Shown: piece after piece, positions 23,790-34,734 of the stretch
Numbering within the stretch: position 1 is the first letter of the stretch
Layout of the letters: each line of letters begins with the position of its first letter
Assembly: GCF_963678635.1 (NCBI RefSeq)
Contig: NC_087066.1
Coordinates: forward strand, 47,467,129-47,531,128
Source: Symsagittifera roscoffensis
Lineage: Eukaryota > Xenacoelomorpha > Acoela > Convolutidae
DNA: 64,000 nt
Reading direction: 5' to 3'
Made by a program: the position numbers and the translations under genes
The notes under the pieces: model-generated
The model's input: the letters and a program-made list of their open reading frames with translations, nothing else
What the model was told of the DNA's origin: nothing
Database searches by the model: none

Positions 23790-24115
23790 AGGAGTTTCTC
23801 AAGAGGGCGAAATTTTTTTAGGTCGATCAAATTGATTTTCCGAGCTCTCCAAAAGCACTGCAAAGACTCTGTTTTGGCCAAAATATCTGCGCCGCAGACA
23901 AATTTTTGAAAAAACAGGCCGAAAAAGGCGTTTTTAAGCACTTTTTGGACCAATTTTGGACCAAAAAATTACGTTTTTTGGTGCGCGCTCCCCCCTCAAA
24001 ATTACTATAGATTCGCGCAAATTTAAGGTCAGTCAGCCAAAAATGGATATGTCAAAATAGTACAAAGGGAGACCCTTTTGGTCGGCAGCGGGTCGAATCC
24101 GTGAGGAAGGCTATT
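23790..24115. repeat. Dispersed repeat, copy 2 (partner at 1.4 kb)
   Basis: Shares ordered blocks with 1400-1912, including GAGCTCTCC, GTCAGCCAAAAATGGATAT and CAGCGGGTCGAATCCGTGAG. The right end contains GGTCGAATCC, close to a tRNA B box. Confidence 0.6.
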
Positions 24116-25590
24116 GAGGAGAAATCCGCTACTGCTGCATACACAAACCCAATTCGAGCATTGCAAACCGTAAAACTTGAAATTAGGGGCAATTAAAGCG
24201 TCAAAAAAATTATAAAAACCTAGAACTTCAAAACTTCTACCAAACAAACATCGCTTAGCACCAAAAAAAAACAAGATTTCACCTGGCTTTATTTCTAAAA
24301 CCTTGGTTTTTAACAATTAATCATTAATTTTATCGGTAGGTTGTTTGTTGATACTAAGCATCCAGTCCTTTCTATTTCATACTAAAAATTTCACCTCGGC
24401 CGCAAAAAAAGACATTTTAAGCAAAAACCATTTTCTGCGAAAAGTTTTGTTATAAATTTGAAAACTACTCAAAATTGATAATTGATCGGGTCGAAATTTG
24501 AATGATTCGATTCAAAATTAATTTCGATTCCTTTTTTAGGGCTAGGCTTGTGAATGGGAGCAATTTGCAGTTTTTGTATGCATTTTTGAAAAAAAAAAAC
24601 ATAGGCGTCATTAGTTGGCCATTCAAAAGTCGAAATAAATTAAGCTCCATAACTTTCTCGAATGTTTGGACTGCGACTTATTACTGAGCAAAAAATTTTT
24701 TCTTCAAAAATCAATAAATAATCGATAAAAAATTAGAAAAACTAAACGTTTTTTTTTCGCTTTGTCTTCCTGTCATCCCTCACACGCAATTTAATAAATA
24801 AAGGGGTGTATTTACCGTCAAGCATTGTATAAAAAAGACCGAATTGCTGGCCTAAGCTCAAACTGAATTGATTTATTTCGCCGCTAACAAGAATATCTGT
24901 CAGATTCTATGAACAATTTGGTCAAAAACGCGTAATTAAAAAAAACTTCAGAGGAAAAAACCCAACAAATATTAAAATTACGTCTATTTCTCTAAGCGTC
25001 AGAACAAAAACAATTGAAGTAAATAAGTTTTTGATTTAAAGAAATGATTTAAAATTTATCACAGCTGCAGAGGTGTGAAAAAACAACCGAATTAGTACAC
25101 AGAAGCAAAGCGGAGCAAAGAAAAACTTCAAAAAATCGTTGTTTTTTTGATCAAAAAGTTATAAAAATTGCAAAAGGACAAAAAATTCCTTTATCAAAGT
25201 TGCTGCAGCATTAGAAACTTTACATAGCGCTTTCAAAATGCTAACAAGAAACCAAACCTGTCTTCGAGACCTTAGCCAACAAAAATTGGCATACACGAAA
25301 GTCTTGGATAGAACACTTAAATCAAGTCGCTCAAACTTGGCTATTCTGTTGAAAAAGAGCTGTTCAGATGTAGTCCCGGTGTAGTTTCTTCGTGATGATT
25401 ACATTGAAAGAGCGTTTAAACAGTGTTCGATCTTCAGTTTGCCTTAGTTAGAGTGATAAACTCCTGCACATTACAACTTCGGTAGTTTTATGGATGCTTG
25501 AGTACCTTTAAATAGTAACCTGATTTGGACGAGAACACCCCCTGAACATAAGCATATCAGTAAGGGGAGGAAAAGAAATCACCAGAGAAA
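24116..25590. other. AT-rich stretch without recognised features
   Basis: No exon, RNA gene or repeat supported on either strand. Confidence 0.4.
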
Positions 25591-25597
25591 AAAAAAC

Positions 25598-25668
25598 AGA
25601 TCCCGAATGGAATCGAACTTTTGGGATTTGTCGTCGACAGCATGACTGATACCACTGCAATAAATGCA
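25598..25668 (-). tRNA. tRNA-Asp-like degenerate sequence (pseudo-tRNA or SINE head)
   Basis: On the minus strand the order is a D-arm/A-box-like GCAGTGGTATCAGTC, an anticodon-loop-like CTGTCGA (anticodon GTC would be Asp), then a perfect B-box core GTTCGATTC, followed by ATTCGGGATC and a run of T like a Pol III terminator. The acceptor and anticodon stems do not pair properly, so I do not believe it is a functional tRNA; a tRNA-derived SINE or pseudogene fits better. Confidence 0.35.
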
Positions 25669-26435
25669 TAGAACACTCCTTACAAAGAACAGAATTACTA
25701 AAATTTTGAATGACCAGCATGAAATCAATTTAAAAAGCCCAAAAATAGGCAAATTTTCTTGGAACTCAATTAGTTGCCCCAAATCGGAATACACTGAAAT
25801 GTTTTTAATTTTAAAAAGGCCCGAATATTAGGTAGATTTGGTGCGGCTGCAACTAAACTGACAAAAAAGCAGACAAACAGAGGTTCGACAAAGCTAAACG
25901 CAAGCATAATCAAATCATAAATCAAAACTCTTCGAAATAAAGATTTCTAATCATTATAAAAAGGTTAGTTAAAAATTTAGCAAGCCTAAGTATCGAGAAG
26001 TTTTAGGGTTTTTGAGTAATCAATTTTAAGTTAGTTTTTTCATTTTAATCAAATGCTAAGCAGTTCAATGTGCATTTGAAAATAAAAAGCTAATTTTAAA
26101 ACAAAGATGCAGGTATAGTAATTAGTTTTCTTTAAATCAGATAGTGTTTTTTAAATCGATTTAAAAATTTTCTCGAAATCAGGCCATCTTCGCAAAAGGA
26201 TTTCTAGCCAAAATTGCAAATTCGTTATTATCATCAGCGTCTACTTTTGGGAATTTTTCGAAACCGAATCACGGCCAAATAGCTTTGAAAAAAATCTCCG
26301 GGGTTTACTTGAGGTACCTAACATCGGGCGGATACAACCCACCCTACCAAATCATTTTCCGGTCATTTCCCTTGCTGGGATTGAAAAAGGCAAATTTCCC
26401 ATTATTATGTTTTCAGAGTTGTTTCGTGATTTAAG

Positions 26436-26738
26436 GAGCCGAGTAACTTCTTCTACTGGTTTGCCCTTTGCGACACAAACAAGAACGGAGGACTGGACGT
26501 GTACGAGTTCCGCAACCTACTCCAGGAAAAGTTCCGAGGGGAGAACCAGGGCAAAGTGTGTGCACTGACAGACAAGTACTTCCCAGAAGGTGATGACGAT
26601 AATGTTATGATCAATTTCTGGAAGAAGTTGTCGGGTAAAGAAGAAAGCGAGGTCAGTGTTGAGGATTACATTAAAGCGTTCCCACAAGATCTGCTCCAAG
26701 ATTGCTCCTGTTCTGAGATCATGAAAAGATGCAAATGA
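26436..26738 (+). CDS. EF-hand protein, terminal coding exon 3
   Basis: The acceptor is best placed after TTTAAG at 26435, because a TGA in the same frame at 26427 excludes the earlier TTTTCAG. The frame has 100 codons to TGA at 26736. The peptide begins EPSNFFYWFALCD and contains a canonical EF-hand loop DTNKNGGLDVYE (26472-26507): D, N and N at positions 1, 3 and 5, G at 6, L at 8, D at 9 and E at 12. It is preceded by an aromatic helix and followed by FRNLLQEKF. A second half, PEGDDDNVMINFWKKL to VSVEDYIKAF, resembles a further degenerate hand. It ends with a Cys-rich tail (DCSCSEIMKRCK). This should bind calcium; the exact family is not recognised. Confidence 0.75.
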   Translation, partial: EPSNFFYWFALCDTNKNGGLDVYEFRNLLQEKFRGENQGKVCALTDKYFPEGDDDNVMINFWKKLSGKEESEVSVEDYIKAFPQDLLQDCSCSEIMKRCK

Positions 26739-26886
26739 AATATGCGAAAACTGTCAAATTGGCTCATTTTTACTACACCGCTTAACAGAGATATGCTTTT
26801 GAGCACCTAAAATGTTTATGAAGACTGCTAGTCTCAAACAAAGTATTGCGTTAAGATTTACTTGGAAGCTATAATTTACTGAAAAG

Positions 26887-26892
26887 AATAAA
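26887..26892 (+). terminator. Poly(A) signal AATAAA of the EF-hand gene
   Basis: A canonical AATAAA lies ~150 bases after the stop codon at 26738 with no other gene between, so it is a reasonable 3' processing signal. Confidence 0.5.
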
Positions 26893-27473
26893 ATGGTGTT
26901 TTGTGTCACGCTTAAGTTCATCGATAGAAAGTTGTATCATAAATCACACCTATAAAAGATTCATGTCGCAATACAATTACAGGTTTGTTTAATTGAACTG
27001 AAATTTCTAAGTAAAAATTACTCAGAAAAAAAGATTTCCCAGAAAAATGACTCAGAAAAAAATTATTTAATTGAACAGATTGCTTGTACATTTCCAGATT
27101 TTTTTAAATTGAACCAGCTTTTCTGATTATTTCCTGTCAGTTTGACTCAGAAAAATTTATTACAGAAAAATTGATCAAGTACAGAAAAAGTTCTTCATTT
27201 ATTGCGATAGTCATGAATCTGCGAATTTAGATTACTCATTACTAGCCTTTTAGTTTGCCTCGATTATAATTGATGAAATAATTCTAATTGACATGTCTAG
27301 ATTAAATTCAATTTTAACATCATGATTTCCATAGCGACTTCGCCTTCCTAGCATATGCTATAAAAAAATTAGCCTTCCAACTTTAATTCTAACATTTGAA
27401 AAACCTGCACTGCAGTAGATACTTTAAAAGCTATGAACAAATAATTTACATAATTTAACTAATCCAGCGAAGT
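26893..27473. other. Intergenic gap between convergent genes
   Basis: This lies between the 3' ends of the EF-hand gene (+) and DESI1 (-). It contains three or four irregular copies of CTCAGAAAAA(A)TT, a small local repeat at ~27020-27180, and must include the DESI1 3' UTR. No gene seen. Confidence 0.45.
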
Positions 27474-27690
27474 TCAGTTCTGGCCCTGATTTTGAGATGT
27501 CACGTGAAGCTGCGCCTGTTCTATCATAGGTTTGATCATCTGGCCGAAAGGAGTCTGTAACACTTCATTAGGGAGGTTTGTGATGAAATCTGGAATTGGT
27601 TTGCCCACCAGAAAAGTGCACACTTCGTTCGAAAAGTTGTTGCAGTTGTGTTCGAATAGCTTGTAATTTTCTCCTGCGAACTGGCCATTG
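27474..27690 (-). CDS. DESI1: DESI1, exon 2 (C-terminal half, catalytic Cys)
   Basis: The minus-strand acceptor CTTTTTAAG precedes 27690; one base completes a Gly codon split across the intron, then the frame runs NGQFAGENYKLFEHNCNNFS to a TGA at 27476-27474. The EHNCNNF block carries the catalytic cysteine of PPPDE/DeSI peptidases (Cys105 of the predicted 160-aa protein; Cys108 in human DESI1). Downstream, PIPDFITNLPNEVLQTPFGQ matches the conserved end of the peptidase domain. The C-terminal tail is short and Gln-rich. Exon length (217 = 1 + 72 x 3) fits the upstream donor phase. Confidence 0.92.
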
Positions 27691-28105
27691 CTTAAAAAGT
27701 ATCACTTGAAATTTCAGCAATTTGGAACCAGGGAATGATAAGGTCTCAGAAATTGAAAAATCTTCGTATTGATTTCGCAATTGTCACAAAATTGCAAAAC
27801 AAGAGAATATAACTCGGATGGCTTATTGATTACTCCTCCCGTGCAGAGATGAGGGGTTTGCTAATTTTCAATAGGTCGGCCAAATTGATTTTAAAATTTA
27901 GACTAGCACCATTTCTGGTTCTGAATCTTTTCGAGAAGACTTCAACAAGAAATCGACTTTTGTTTGAACACTTTTCTTCTCCCTCAAAATTAGTTCAGTG
28001 CCAAGAGAGCCCCTCAAAAAAGTGGAATGTTTTTTCGCCCTGTCTTAAACGGCTGTGTGAAAGAGTTGAGTGCCCATGAAATGCACGGAACTGTAGCACA
28101 ACCAC

Positions 28106-28553
28106 CAGTGATGTCCATTTAATAAAAAAATAAAAGTTTAAATTAAAATAGTTTAATAAAACTATAAAAATTGTTGGCACCAGTTTAAATGTTTCCGAAA
28201 CTAACTAAATTTTCTTTTAGAAATTTAAATATTTCTTCAGTCTGTTGTTTAGCAGTTTTTCCGCCAATTTTGGGGACTTTTCGCAATTTTGTGAAACGAA
28301 TACCAAAGCAATTTTCTGGGCATATCTATTAGCTACAAAAGTTCATCAAATTTATCGTGAAAATTTAGTTTGATCGCTTTTTCTGCAGAACTCTGAAATT
28401 AATAATCATGAGTAAACTCTGCAATTTGGCGTCGGATCGAATACCGCCGCAGCAACTATTTTTTTCAATTTAAATTGCTCGATTTAAATTACAATTTTTC
28501 AAAATTTATATGAAAACTTACATTAACTTAATTTTTTTAAATGGACATCACTG
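28106..28553. mobile_element. MITE with CAGTGATGTCC termini (hAT-like) in DESI1 intron
   Basis: The left end CAGTGATGTCCATTTAA and the right end TTAAATGGACATCACTG are inverted complements. The 448-bp element lies wholly within the DESI1 intron. CAGTG termini suggest hAT; flanking 8-mers ACAACCAC and ACAAGCAA agree at six of eight positions, a possible eroded target duplication. It has no coding capacity. Part of the same terminus (GTGATGTCCATTT) occurs at 11809-11821 beside the EF-hand exon 1 donor. Confidence 0.7.
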
Positions 28554-28748
28554 ACAAGCAAAATTGATTCATCAGAACAAACTACTTTTCCTACTTTATT
28601 GCAAGTTCCAGTTTCCTTTTAAGTCGCCTCCTTCTAGTTAATTTTTGGGCGAGTTTTCGCAGTATCCTTTAATTGAGAAAAATTAGCTTCATTTCGATTT
28701 ACTGAATTCATTTCGAATTCACAGCTGAATTAACTTCAATTTACTAAC

Positions 28749-29014
28749 CCAAGTTGTTTCAAGTAGTCGTAGAACACGTCCGGTGGGATATCTGTTTCCC
28801 CCATGGGGAAGCGCTTGTACGTATTGAATCCCACCATCGAGGATCCAGGACTCTCATGACTAATGCCTTCGGCTCCGTAAAAATGCTCTTTTCCGTAGGC
28901 TATTACACTCGTGTGCCAGATTCCTTCAATTTCTTTGCCCACGAAGGCCATAGAGAGCTGTTTGGCCATGCCATTCGATAAATCAAACAGCCATAGTTCT
29001 ACCGGGTGGGACAT
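28749..29014 (-). CDS. DESI1: DESI1, exon 1 (N-terminal half, catalytic His)
   Basis: This encodes the start of a PPPDE-family (DeSI) thiol isopeptidase, known in animals to remove SUMO from selected substrates. The ATG at 29014-29012 opens MSHPVELWLFDLSNGMAKQL, directly matching the family N-terminus. GIWHTSV carries the catalytic His (residue 34; His38 in human). The exon ends YLKQLG with donor CTTGG|GTTAGT in phase 2, joining to 27690 across an intron of 1058 bp. The total is 160 aa against 168 in human, with both active-site residues intact, so the gene looks functional. An antisense frame overlapping it is a shadow. Confidence 0.93.
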
Positions 29015-29389
29015 AGTTTAAGAGTTACAATGAAACTTATCTGAAACAGCCATGTCATGTATTTCAAGAAAATTGAACCAATCAAAACTGCATAGGTTCA
29101 ATAGGACGGCTTTCTGAGCTAATTCTATCATTTGGGTATAAGGTACCAAGTAACATTTACATACTTAGACTGTCACTTGAAAATTACATGTAGTGATTAC
29201 GATGAGGTGTAAGGGACATATGCGGAAGTCTAATATATTTGAGTTCAAATGTATAGACTCAAATTTAGCCTCAGCAATATCCGAGCAATCTAAGGACTCG
29301 ATTTATATTTTTCATGGAAGTATTCGCATTTAGCCAAAAGACAGGTTATAATCCCCAATTTTCAGTAATAAGCATAAAAATGACAACAA

Positions 29390-29930
29390 AAAACACACCA
29401 GTGCAATGCTTTATTTATTATGTAATATTGCAAAATGATTAAGAAAGTGAGGATTATCACAACAAAATCACAAGGTGCTGATTACAGGGTGCACAAGATC
29501 TCAAAAAAAGAAGAGAAAAATGGCACCAAACGCTAGACGTGTTCACGCTAACACTCTCACAATTATAATAAGACTTCCAACTCTCGGGGGAGGGGAATGA
29601 GTCTCGTATCACTGCAAAATTTAAACATACTTGCAGTCATTTATCATATTCGTATAGCCTAGTATCACTGCAAAAATTTAGTGCAGCAGGGTAAACGAGT
29701 TATCAAAAGCAGCGTGTACTTGTTAACAGCTGCGTCAATATTATAATTTGTCTCTTAAGTGTTGCTTACGAGAAAGCAGTCTAACTAGCTTTATCTGAGC
29801 GCTCTGTCAATAATATTGTATTTAATCTACAGAAAAAAACTTGCAAGGCCGCTCGAGCCCCAATGTGCCTACACAGAACGAACACTTGCCTGTTTGATAG
29901 CGAGTTGAAGATTGATTTTTTCTTTCTGAC
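29390..29930 (+). repeat. LINE-associated non-coding module, copy 1
   Basis: This ~540-bp block starts TTACACCAGTGCAATGCTTT and is repeated at 34735-35255. Its first ~90 bp also occur at 30840. It directly abuts LINE coding sequence in the pattern module, LINE 3' part, start of module, full-length LINE, module, so it is most likely the untranslated end of the same LINE family. Confidence 0.7.
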
Positions 29931-30840
29931 ATTACAGCAAATGCTACCAAGTCGCTGAATGAGATGGCAAAAACCTTTGCATTGGATCAATTAGAAATAT
30001 CTGTCGAGAAAACTAAAAGCTCAACACCAAGAACAATACTAATGTCCCTATCAGTGTACTCAGTGAACAAGTTAAACAGGTTTATCACTTTGAGTACCTC
30101 GGCAGCATCATAGCATCTGATGACAGCGCTGACAAGGCTAGCAGCGCTCGCATCTCTACGACAAGGATAGCAATGCTACGTCCCGGGTGTCAAAATGATT
30201 GATACTAAGGGACAAGGGTCTCATCATCTAGATTTTCCCAAAGCCGTTTCTGCTATACGGCATACAGACTCTTGTTATTAGATGTACTGTTCTTAGTAGA
30301 CTAGAAACGGTTATACACCGTGCTATAAGAATAAGTCCAAGGCTAGAAACGTGAAACGAAATTAAACTGAAGGAACTGAAAGAAAAGATTAAAACAACGC
30401 CAGTCACACACCAACTATGCAGACGAAGGGTTTAACTGTACGCGTCCTTGAAAAACATCGGTGTCGATAGCTTGAATGCCATACTTGAAGGTGCTTAAGT
30501 TCGGCAAAAAGATTCGAGTGCTAGAGTGTCCGCTCTGCTCTTATCGGTGCTCTGTTAGGAAGTCAATGATCAATCATTGTTATGTGAAGCAACGATATTC
30601 GTAGGTCAAAGCAAGGCCAAGGCCCAAGCCGCCAGGTCATGTTGCCGTTGGCCCGGTGTAAAAATTCAAGAGACAAAATTGTGCAGAATGTAGCGTCATG
30701 ACCACCACTGCTACCTCGGAAAGATAGAACGGTTTCCCAGTGGTGACTTTCATTTCGTTTGAATTAGTTCTCTAAGGCATTGATAGAGTCCAAAACACGG
30801 CCCCTGGCTTTTACCAGCTGCAGTGCAGATCGGATTAACT
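29930..30840 (+). pseudogene. 5'-truncated LINE copy A (RT C-terminal region and zinc finger)
   Basis: From ~29930 the sequence follows copy B from 33318 onward (AAATGCTA...GAATGAGATGGCAAA), that is, just after the RT YADD motif. It lacks the block equivalent to ~33865-34425 of copy B (first zinc finger), but keeps the second finger, which reads CPLCSYRCSVRKSMINHCYV then KQ at 30525-30590. It is full of frameshifts and stops. Confidence 0.75.
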
Positions 30841-31123
30841 TATTACACCAGTGCAATGCTTTATTTATTGTGCAATATTACAAAATGATTAAGAGAATGG
30901 GGATTATCACAGCAAAATCAAAAATCAAATTGGGATCCAAAGTCAAACAGTCACCTCTTAGCGGTGGGTCCCGGACAACGTGTACGTCACTGAAGGACAG
31001 TATACTAAACCTGTCTGTGCGCGGCTAACGACTGAAGTGCAAACGCCTACTGGGGGGTGAACCGAGGTTAATAATACGGTTTAGTAGGCCATACCTGAAG
31101 AAAAACTACCTACATTCAAACCA

Positions 31124-31880
31124 ATGAAAGAAACCAATCGGAAACAGAATCGACCTGCCCGAAACAAAGTTTTGGTTAGGCAGCAACCGTGGAAGTTTGG
31201 ACATCGCAGTTTTAGGACCATAAAAGGAATTGAAAAAGTCGAATTAGAACAACTGATGCTAGAGCGGCGTTTTGACGCCCTGGGATTATGCGAGACCCGC
31301 TTGAACAGCGACAAGAGTCTCCAACCTTGGCAGAAATTACACTATTGTGTGCTCGAAAGAACCTCGAGAAAATAGGTAGAAACAAGATTTCTCTCATTTT
31401 CTTTTCGTTTAAAATAAAATTAACCAGGCATAGGTGCCAAAGTGACCGAATAATGGTCGCCTGGTTTAAGTCGCAATAATAGTGGGACGTTCAAAACATT
31501 CGTGTGTTACAGTCCCACTAACGCCGATGAGGAAAAAAGTGAAAAGCGAAATCATTGCTTTTACGCTGATCTCTTCAGAGTAATGAAAGACGGCATCCCC
31601 AGCGGTAAAGTTGGATCTCATAATCGAATATTAGGTGATTTGAATGCGAGAATTAGTAAAGAGTAATTGACCGAATTGAGACCAATAGCTGGTGCTTGGA
31701 CTGCCGAACAAGAAACAAACTTAAATGTTGAGAAATTACTGGAGTTTTGTTCGATACACGATTTAAAAATTGTGAACACGTTATTCAAGAAGCCTTTCAG
31801 TAGGTTTATAACGTGGCGTCACCCAAGAGGCTCATGTGCAGTCATTGATTATTTGTTGTCCGACCGGAACACGGTTTGAA
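31124..31880 (+). pseudogene. LINE B endonuclease (EEP/APE) domain, broken
   Basis: The first piece contains the motif LMLERRFDALGLCETRLN, the usual early E-T-R motif of APE-type LINE endonucleases. After frame breaks, ILGDLNARI (~31630; the D-x-N-A-R motif) and NLNVEKLLEFC...TWRHPRGSCAVIDYLLSD (31715-31870) follow, the latter with the usual T-W and I-D-Y blocks. The catalytic C-terminal H-x-H equivalent is near SAGHHSEH in another frame. The enzyme would nick target DNA to prime reverse transcription; stops at ~31374 and ~31660 make it inactive. Confidence 0.8.
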
Positions 31881-32639
31881 GATATGAGAGCCAATTGGGA
31901 AGGTAGTGCCGGGCATCACTCAGAACATGCTAAACTAATAGGCGTGATTTTACCCCCGAAAGAACCAGGCAAAAAGGCGTTTGATGGTGAAAGCTTCTCA
32001 GAAACATCTTTTAAAAAAGTCTCCTGGAATACGGTCCCAAATCAAAACCGGTCTAAAATCGGCCCAAGGTCGCAAGCTCCTAACATCAGATAACCGCCTG
32101 TCCCACACTGAATCCGTTGAGAGCTTCAATAGAACTCTTAAGGAGTTAATGTGCAATGTCCATGCCAGGTAACCGGATCCGGAACCTGAAGAAAAAGAAG
32201 GTACTATCTTTGAGTACTTAAATACTGAACAACGTTTGGTATTTAAAGAAAGAAGAAGTGTACACATTCAAGTTCTAAACAACAGAACTGAAGAGTTGGT
32301 TGCAAAAAGGAAAAAGCTACACTTAAAGTGCAAGAAGTTGAGGAAGTTTGCCAAAAATGAGATGTTGGAGAGCGGCCTCGAAAAATTTCAAGACAAGCAC
32401 GTCCTTGGACAAACTCGTGAAGCATTTTAGGCGTTGAGAGAGACTCCTCGGAGTGTTCGTTTGAGTTGGCTAGAGAGAAGGAGCAAAGGTGAATTCAGTA
32501 ATTGCAAGTTTCAAAAGCAGTATGAGAATCTGTTTACGAACGGACCGGCGGGTGAAGAGGTTATTCAATGGTCACTTCGAGGTGCCAATAGTGGACCTCC
32601 TAAAAGGGCAGAAGTACTACAAGCCTTGAGAGAAATCGA

Positions 32640-33371
32640 TGCGGGCAAGGCTCTCGGTGAGAGTCAGATCACCAGTGAGCTTCTTAAGTTGCTCGAGAAG
32701 AAAACTCTCAGGCCTCACAAGGATTTTCTCTGATATCTGGGTTGATCTGGGAAAATTTCCACAAACTTGGAGGGACGCAGTAACACTCAATTTGTTCAAG
32801 AAGGAAAGCAGAGCAGAAGTGAACAATTACCGGAGCATTTTCCTTCTTAACAAAATCGGCAATGTGTTCGCAAAGGAGATTGCAAATAGGGTGAATAAGC
32901 AGCTGCCTAAGATCTCACCCTATCAATTTGTGTTCCGAAGCCACAGGTCAACAGGCCAAGCTATCTTGGCAATGAGATGTTTGCTTCAAAGAAGGATGAA
33001 AACCAGCAATCTCTTTCTATGACTTTCATCGACCTGAAAAAGGCTTTTGATTCTATTGATAGGGAAATGCTGTTTATCGCCCTATGGGATTTTGGAATCC
33101 CAGATAGTATCTGTTTGATTGAAGTGCACCAAAGAAAACCCATCGGCATTTTGATAAATATAAAATCTTTCTAGTGAACCGAGGGGTGCGGCAAGGGTGC
33201 GTTTCGGGCCCACTGTTGTTTATCATCCTTTTTTACTTCCTCATAAGTAACAACAGTGGAGAGAAAAAAAACTTTGAATATGCTGATGATCTGGCTTTGA
33301 TCTCTGACAACCAAGCAAATGCTAACAAGCCAATGAATGAGATGGCAAAACCTTTGGATTGGCTCAACTAG
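32640..33371 (+). pseudogene. LINE B reverse transcriptase domain, broken
   Basis: RT motifs appear in order: a block with FPQTWRDAVTLNLFKK and NNYRSIFLLNKIGNVFAK (32755-32865); FRSHRSTGQAI; then in a shifted frame TFIDLKKAFDSIDREML (motif A, with D, ~33022-33072); GVRQGCVSGPLLF (motif B, 33183-33221); and FEYADDLALIS (motif C with the YADD catalytic pair, ~33274-33306). The catalytic aspartates are kept but frameshifts near 32970 and 33172 prevent translation as one protein. Confidence 0.85.
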
Positions 33372-34040
33372 AAAAATGTCGAGAAAACTAAAAGTATTGC
33401 AATCAACACCAAAGACAATACTAATGTCCTTATCAATGTACTCAGTGAACACGTTGAACAGGTTAACCACTTTCAGTACATCGACAGCCCCATAGCATCA
33501 GATGGCAATATTAGCGCTCGCATCTCTAAGACAAGGACAGCAATGCTACGTCTTAGACCGGCCCTGGTGTCAAAAAGATTGACACTAAGGAACAAGAGTC
33601 TCCTCGTTGAGACTTTCCTAAAGCCAGTCCTGCTATATGGCTTGGCCTAAAGACCCTTGTTATTAGATATACTGGTCTTGGTAGACTAGAAGCGGTTATA
33701 AACCGAGCTAAAAAAGGTCCAAGGCTAGAAATGAAACTGAAGGAACTGAAAGAAAAGGTAAAAACAACGCCATTCGCTCACCAACTATGAAGAAGAAGGG
33801 TTCAACTGCACACTTCCTTTCGAAATATCGATGTCCATAGCTTGAATGATCTACTTGAAGGTGCTTAAAATTGAAGAAATGATTGAATTCAGCAGCTTAG
33901 AGCTGATCTTGACAACCATGGGCTCAAGACAAAGTGTGACCAGGACAACTGGTTGAACAATCCGACAACCAAACTTAAGTTAACTGACGGTGGGGATTTC
34001 AAAGCAAATGCTATTGGCAAAAAATCGCCAACAGTTCAAT

Positions 34041-34505
34041 GTGCTAATGAAAACTGTGGTAGAATATTTCATAGCAAAAAAAAAAGATGAACAGGCATCT
34101 CAGAGATGATCATTCAGAACCCTCGGTCCAGACCTCCGATAGTAGTGAAGTGAAACTGATAAAGGACTTAGGAACTGAAAACATTAAAGGAATTGAAAGA
34201 ACTGTAGAGATCCCCCAGCAGCCTAGCATCGGGGGTCCAAGAAAGGCAAATTCAATTGCATTTTGCCCAACTGTATTAAGACTTATGTCTATGTCAGTGG
34301 TTAGACTAAGCACATGCAAAATTGCCACACACATGTGAAACTGATCAGTGCATCAGAACCGACCACCTCAGCACCCCAACTGAGTTGTTAGAATTTTGCA
34401 GCAAACCAAGACATTAGCACAGGTGTTGAGGTGCTAAAGTTTCCGCTCTGCTCTTATCGGTGCTCTGTGAGAAATTCAATGATCAATCACTGTTATGTGA
34501 AGCAC
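34041..34505 (+). pseudogene. C2H2 zinc fingers at the LINE B C-terminus
   Basis: Finger 1 (34041-34109) reads CANENCGRIFHSKKKMNRHL then RDDH if one frame is allowed across a run of A: C-x4-C-x11-H-x4-H. Finger 2 (34436-34505) reads FPLCSYRCSVRNSMINHCYV then KH: C-x3-C with H-x4-H spacing; the copy in LINE A has CPLCSYRC. These lie downstream of the RT. They would be expected to bind RNA or DNA. Confidence 0.6.
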
Positions 34506-34734
34506 CGATATTCGTGGGTCAAAGCAAGGCCAATGCCCGAGCCAACAAGTCATGTTGGCGTTGTCCCGGTGCGTACATTCAAGAGGCAAAATTGTGCAAA
34601 ATAGAGCGTCATAACCAACACTGCTACCTCGAAAAAATTGAACGGGTTCCCGGTAGTGACTTTCATTTCGTTAGAATTAGTTCAAATTATTTGATTAAGT
34701 GAAAACCATTGCCCCTGGCCTGGGAGGAACTTAT

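Larger units (their letters stand above)
12312..26435 (+). other. Very long intron (~14 kb) of the EF-hand gene
   Basis: If exons 2 and 3 belong to one gene, this interval is its intron. It contains dispersed repeats (13150-13690, 16341-16805, 23790-24115), a Helitron helicase relic, a minisatellite, a FLYWCH relic, a ~1.38-kb tandem duplication, a hAT MITE, a tRNA-like sequence and one unassigned minus-strand coding candidate (18772-18909). Between these I see only AT-rich sequence. Confidence 0.45.

Noticed and set aside
26400-26435. TTTTCAG at 26412-26418 as the EF-hand exon 3 acceptor
   Set aside because: A TGA at 26427 lies in the frame required by the EF-hand, so the exon must start later.
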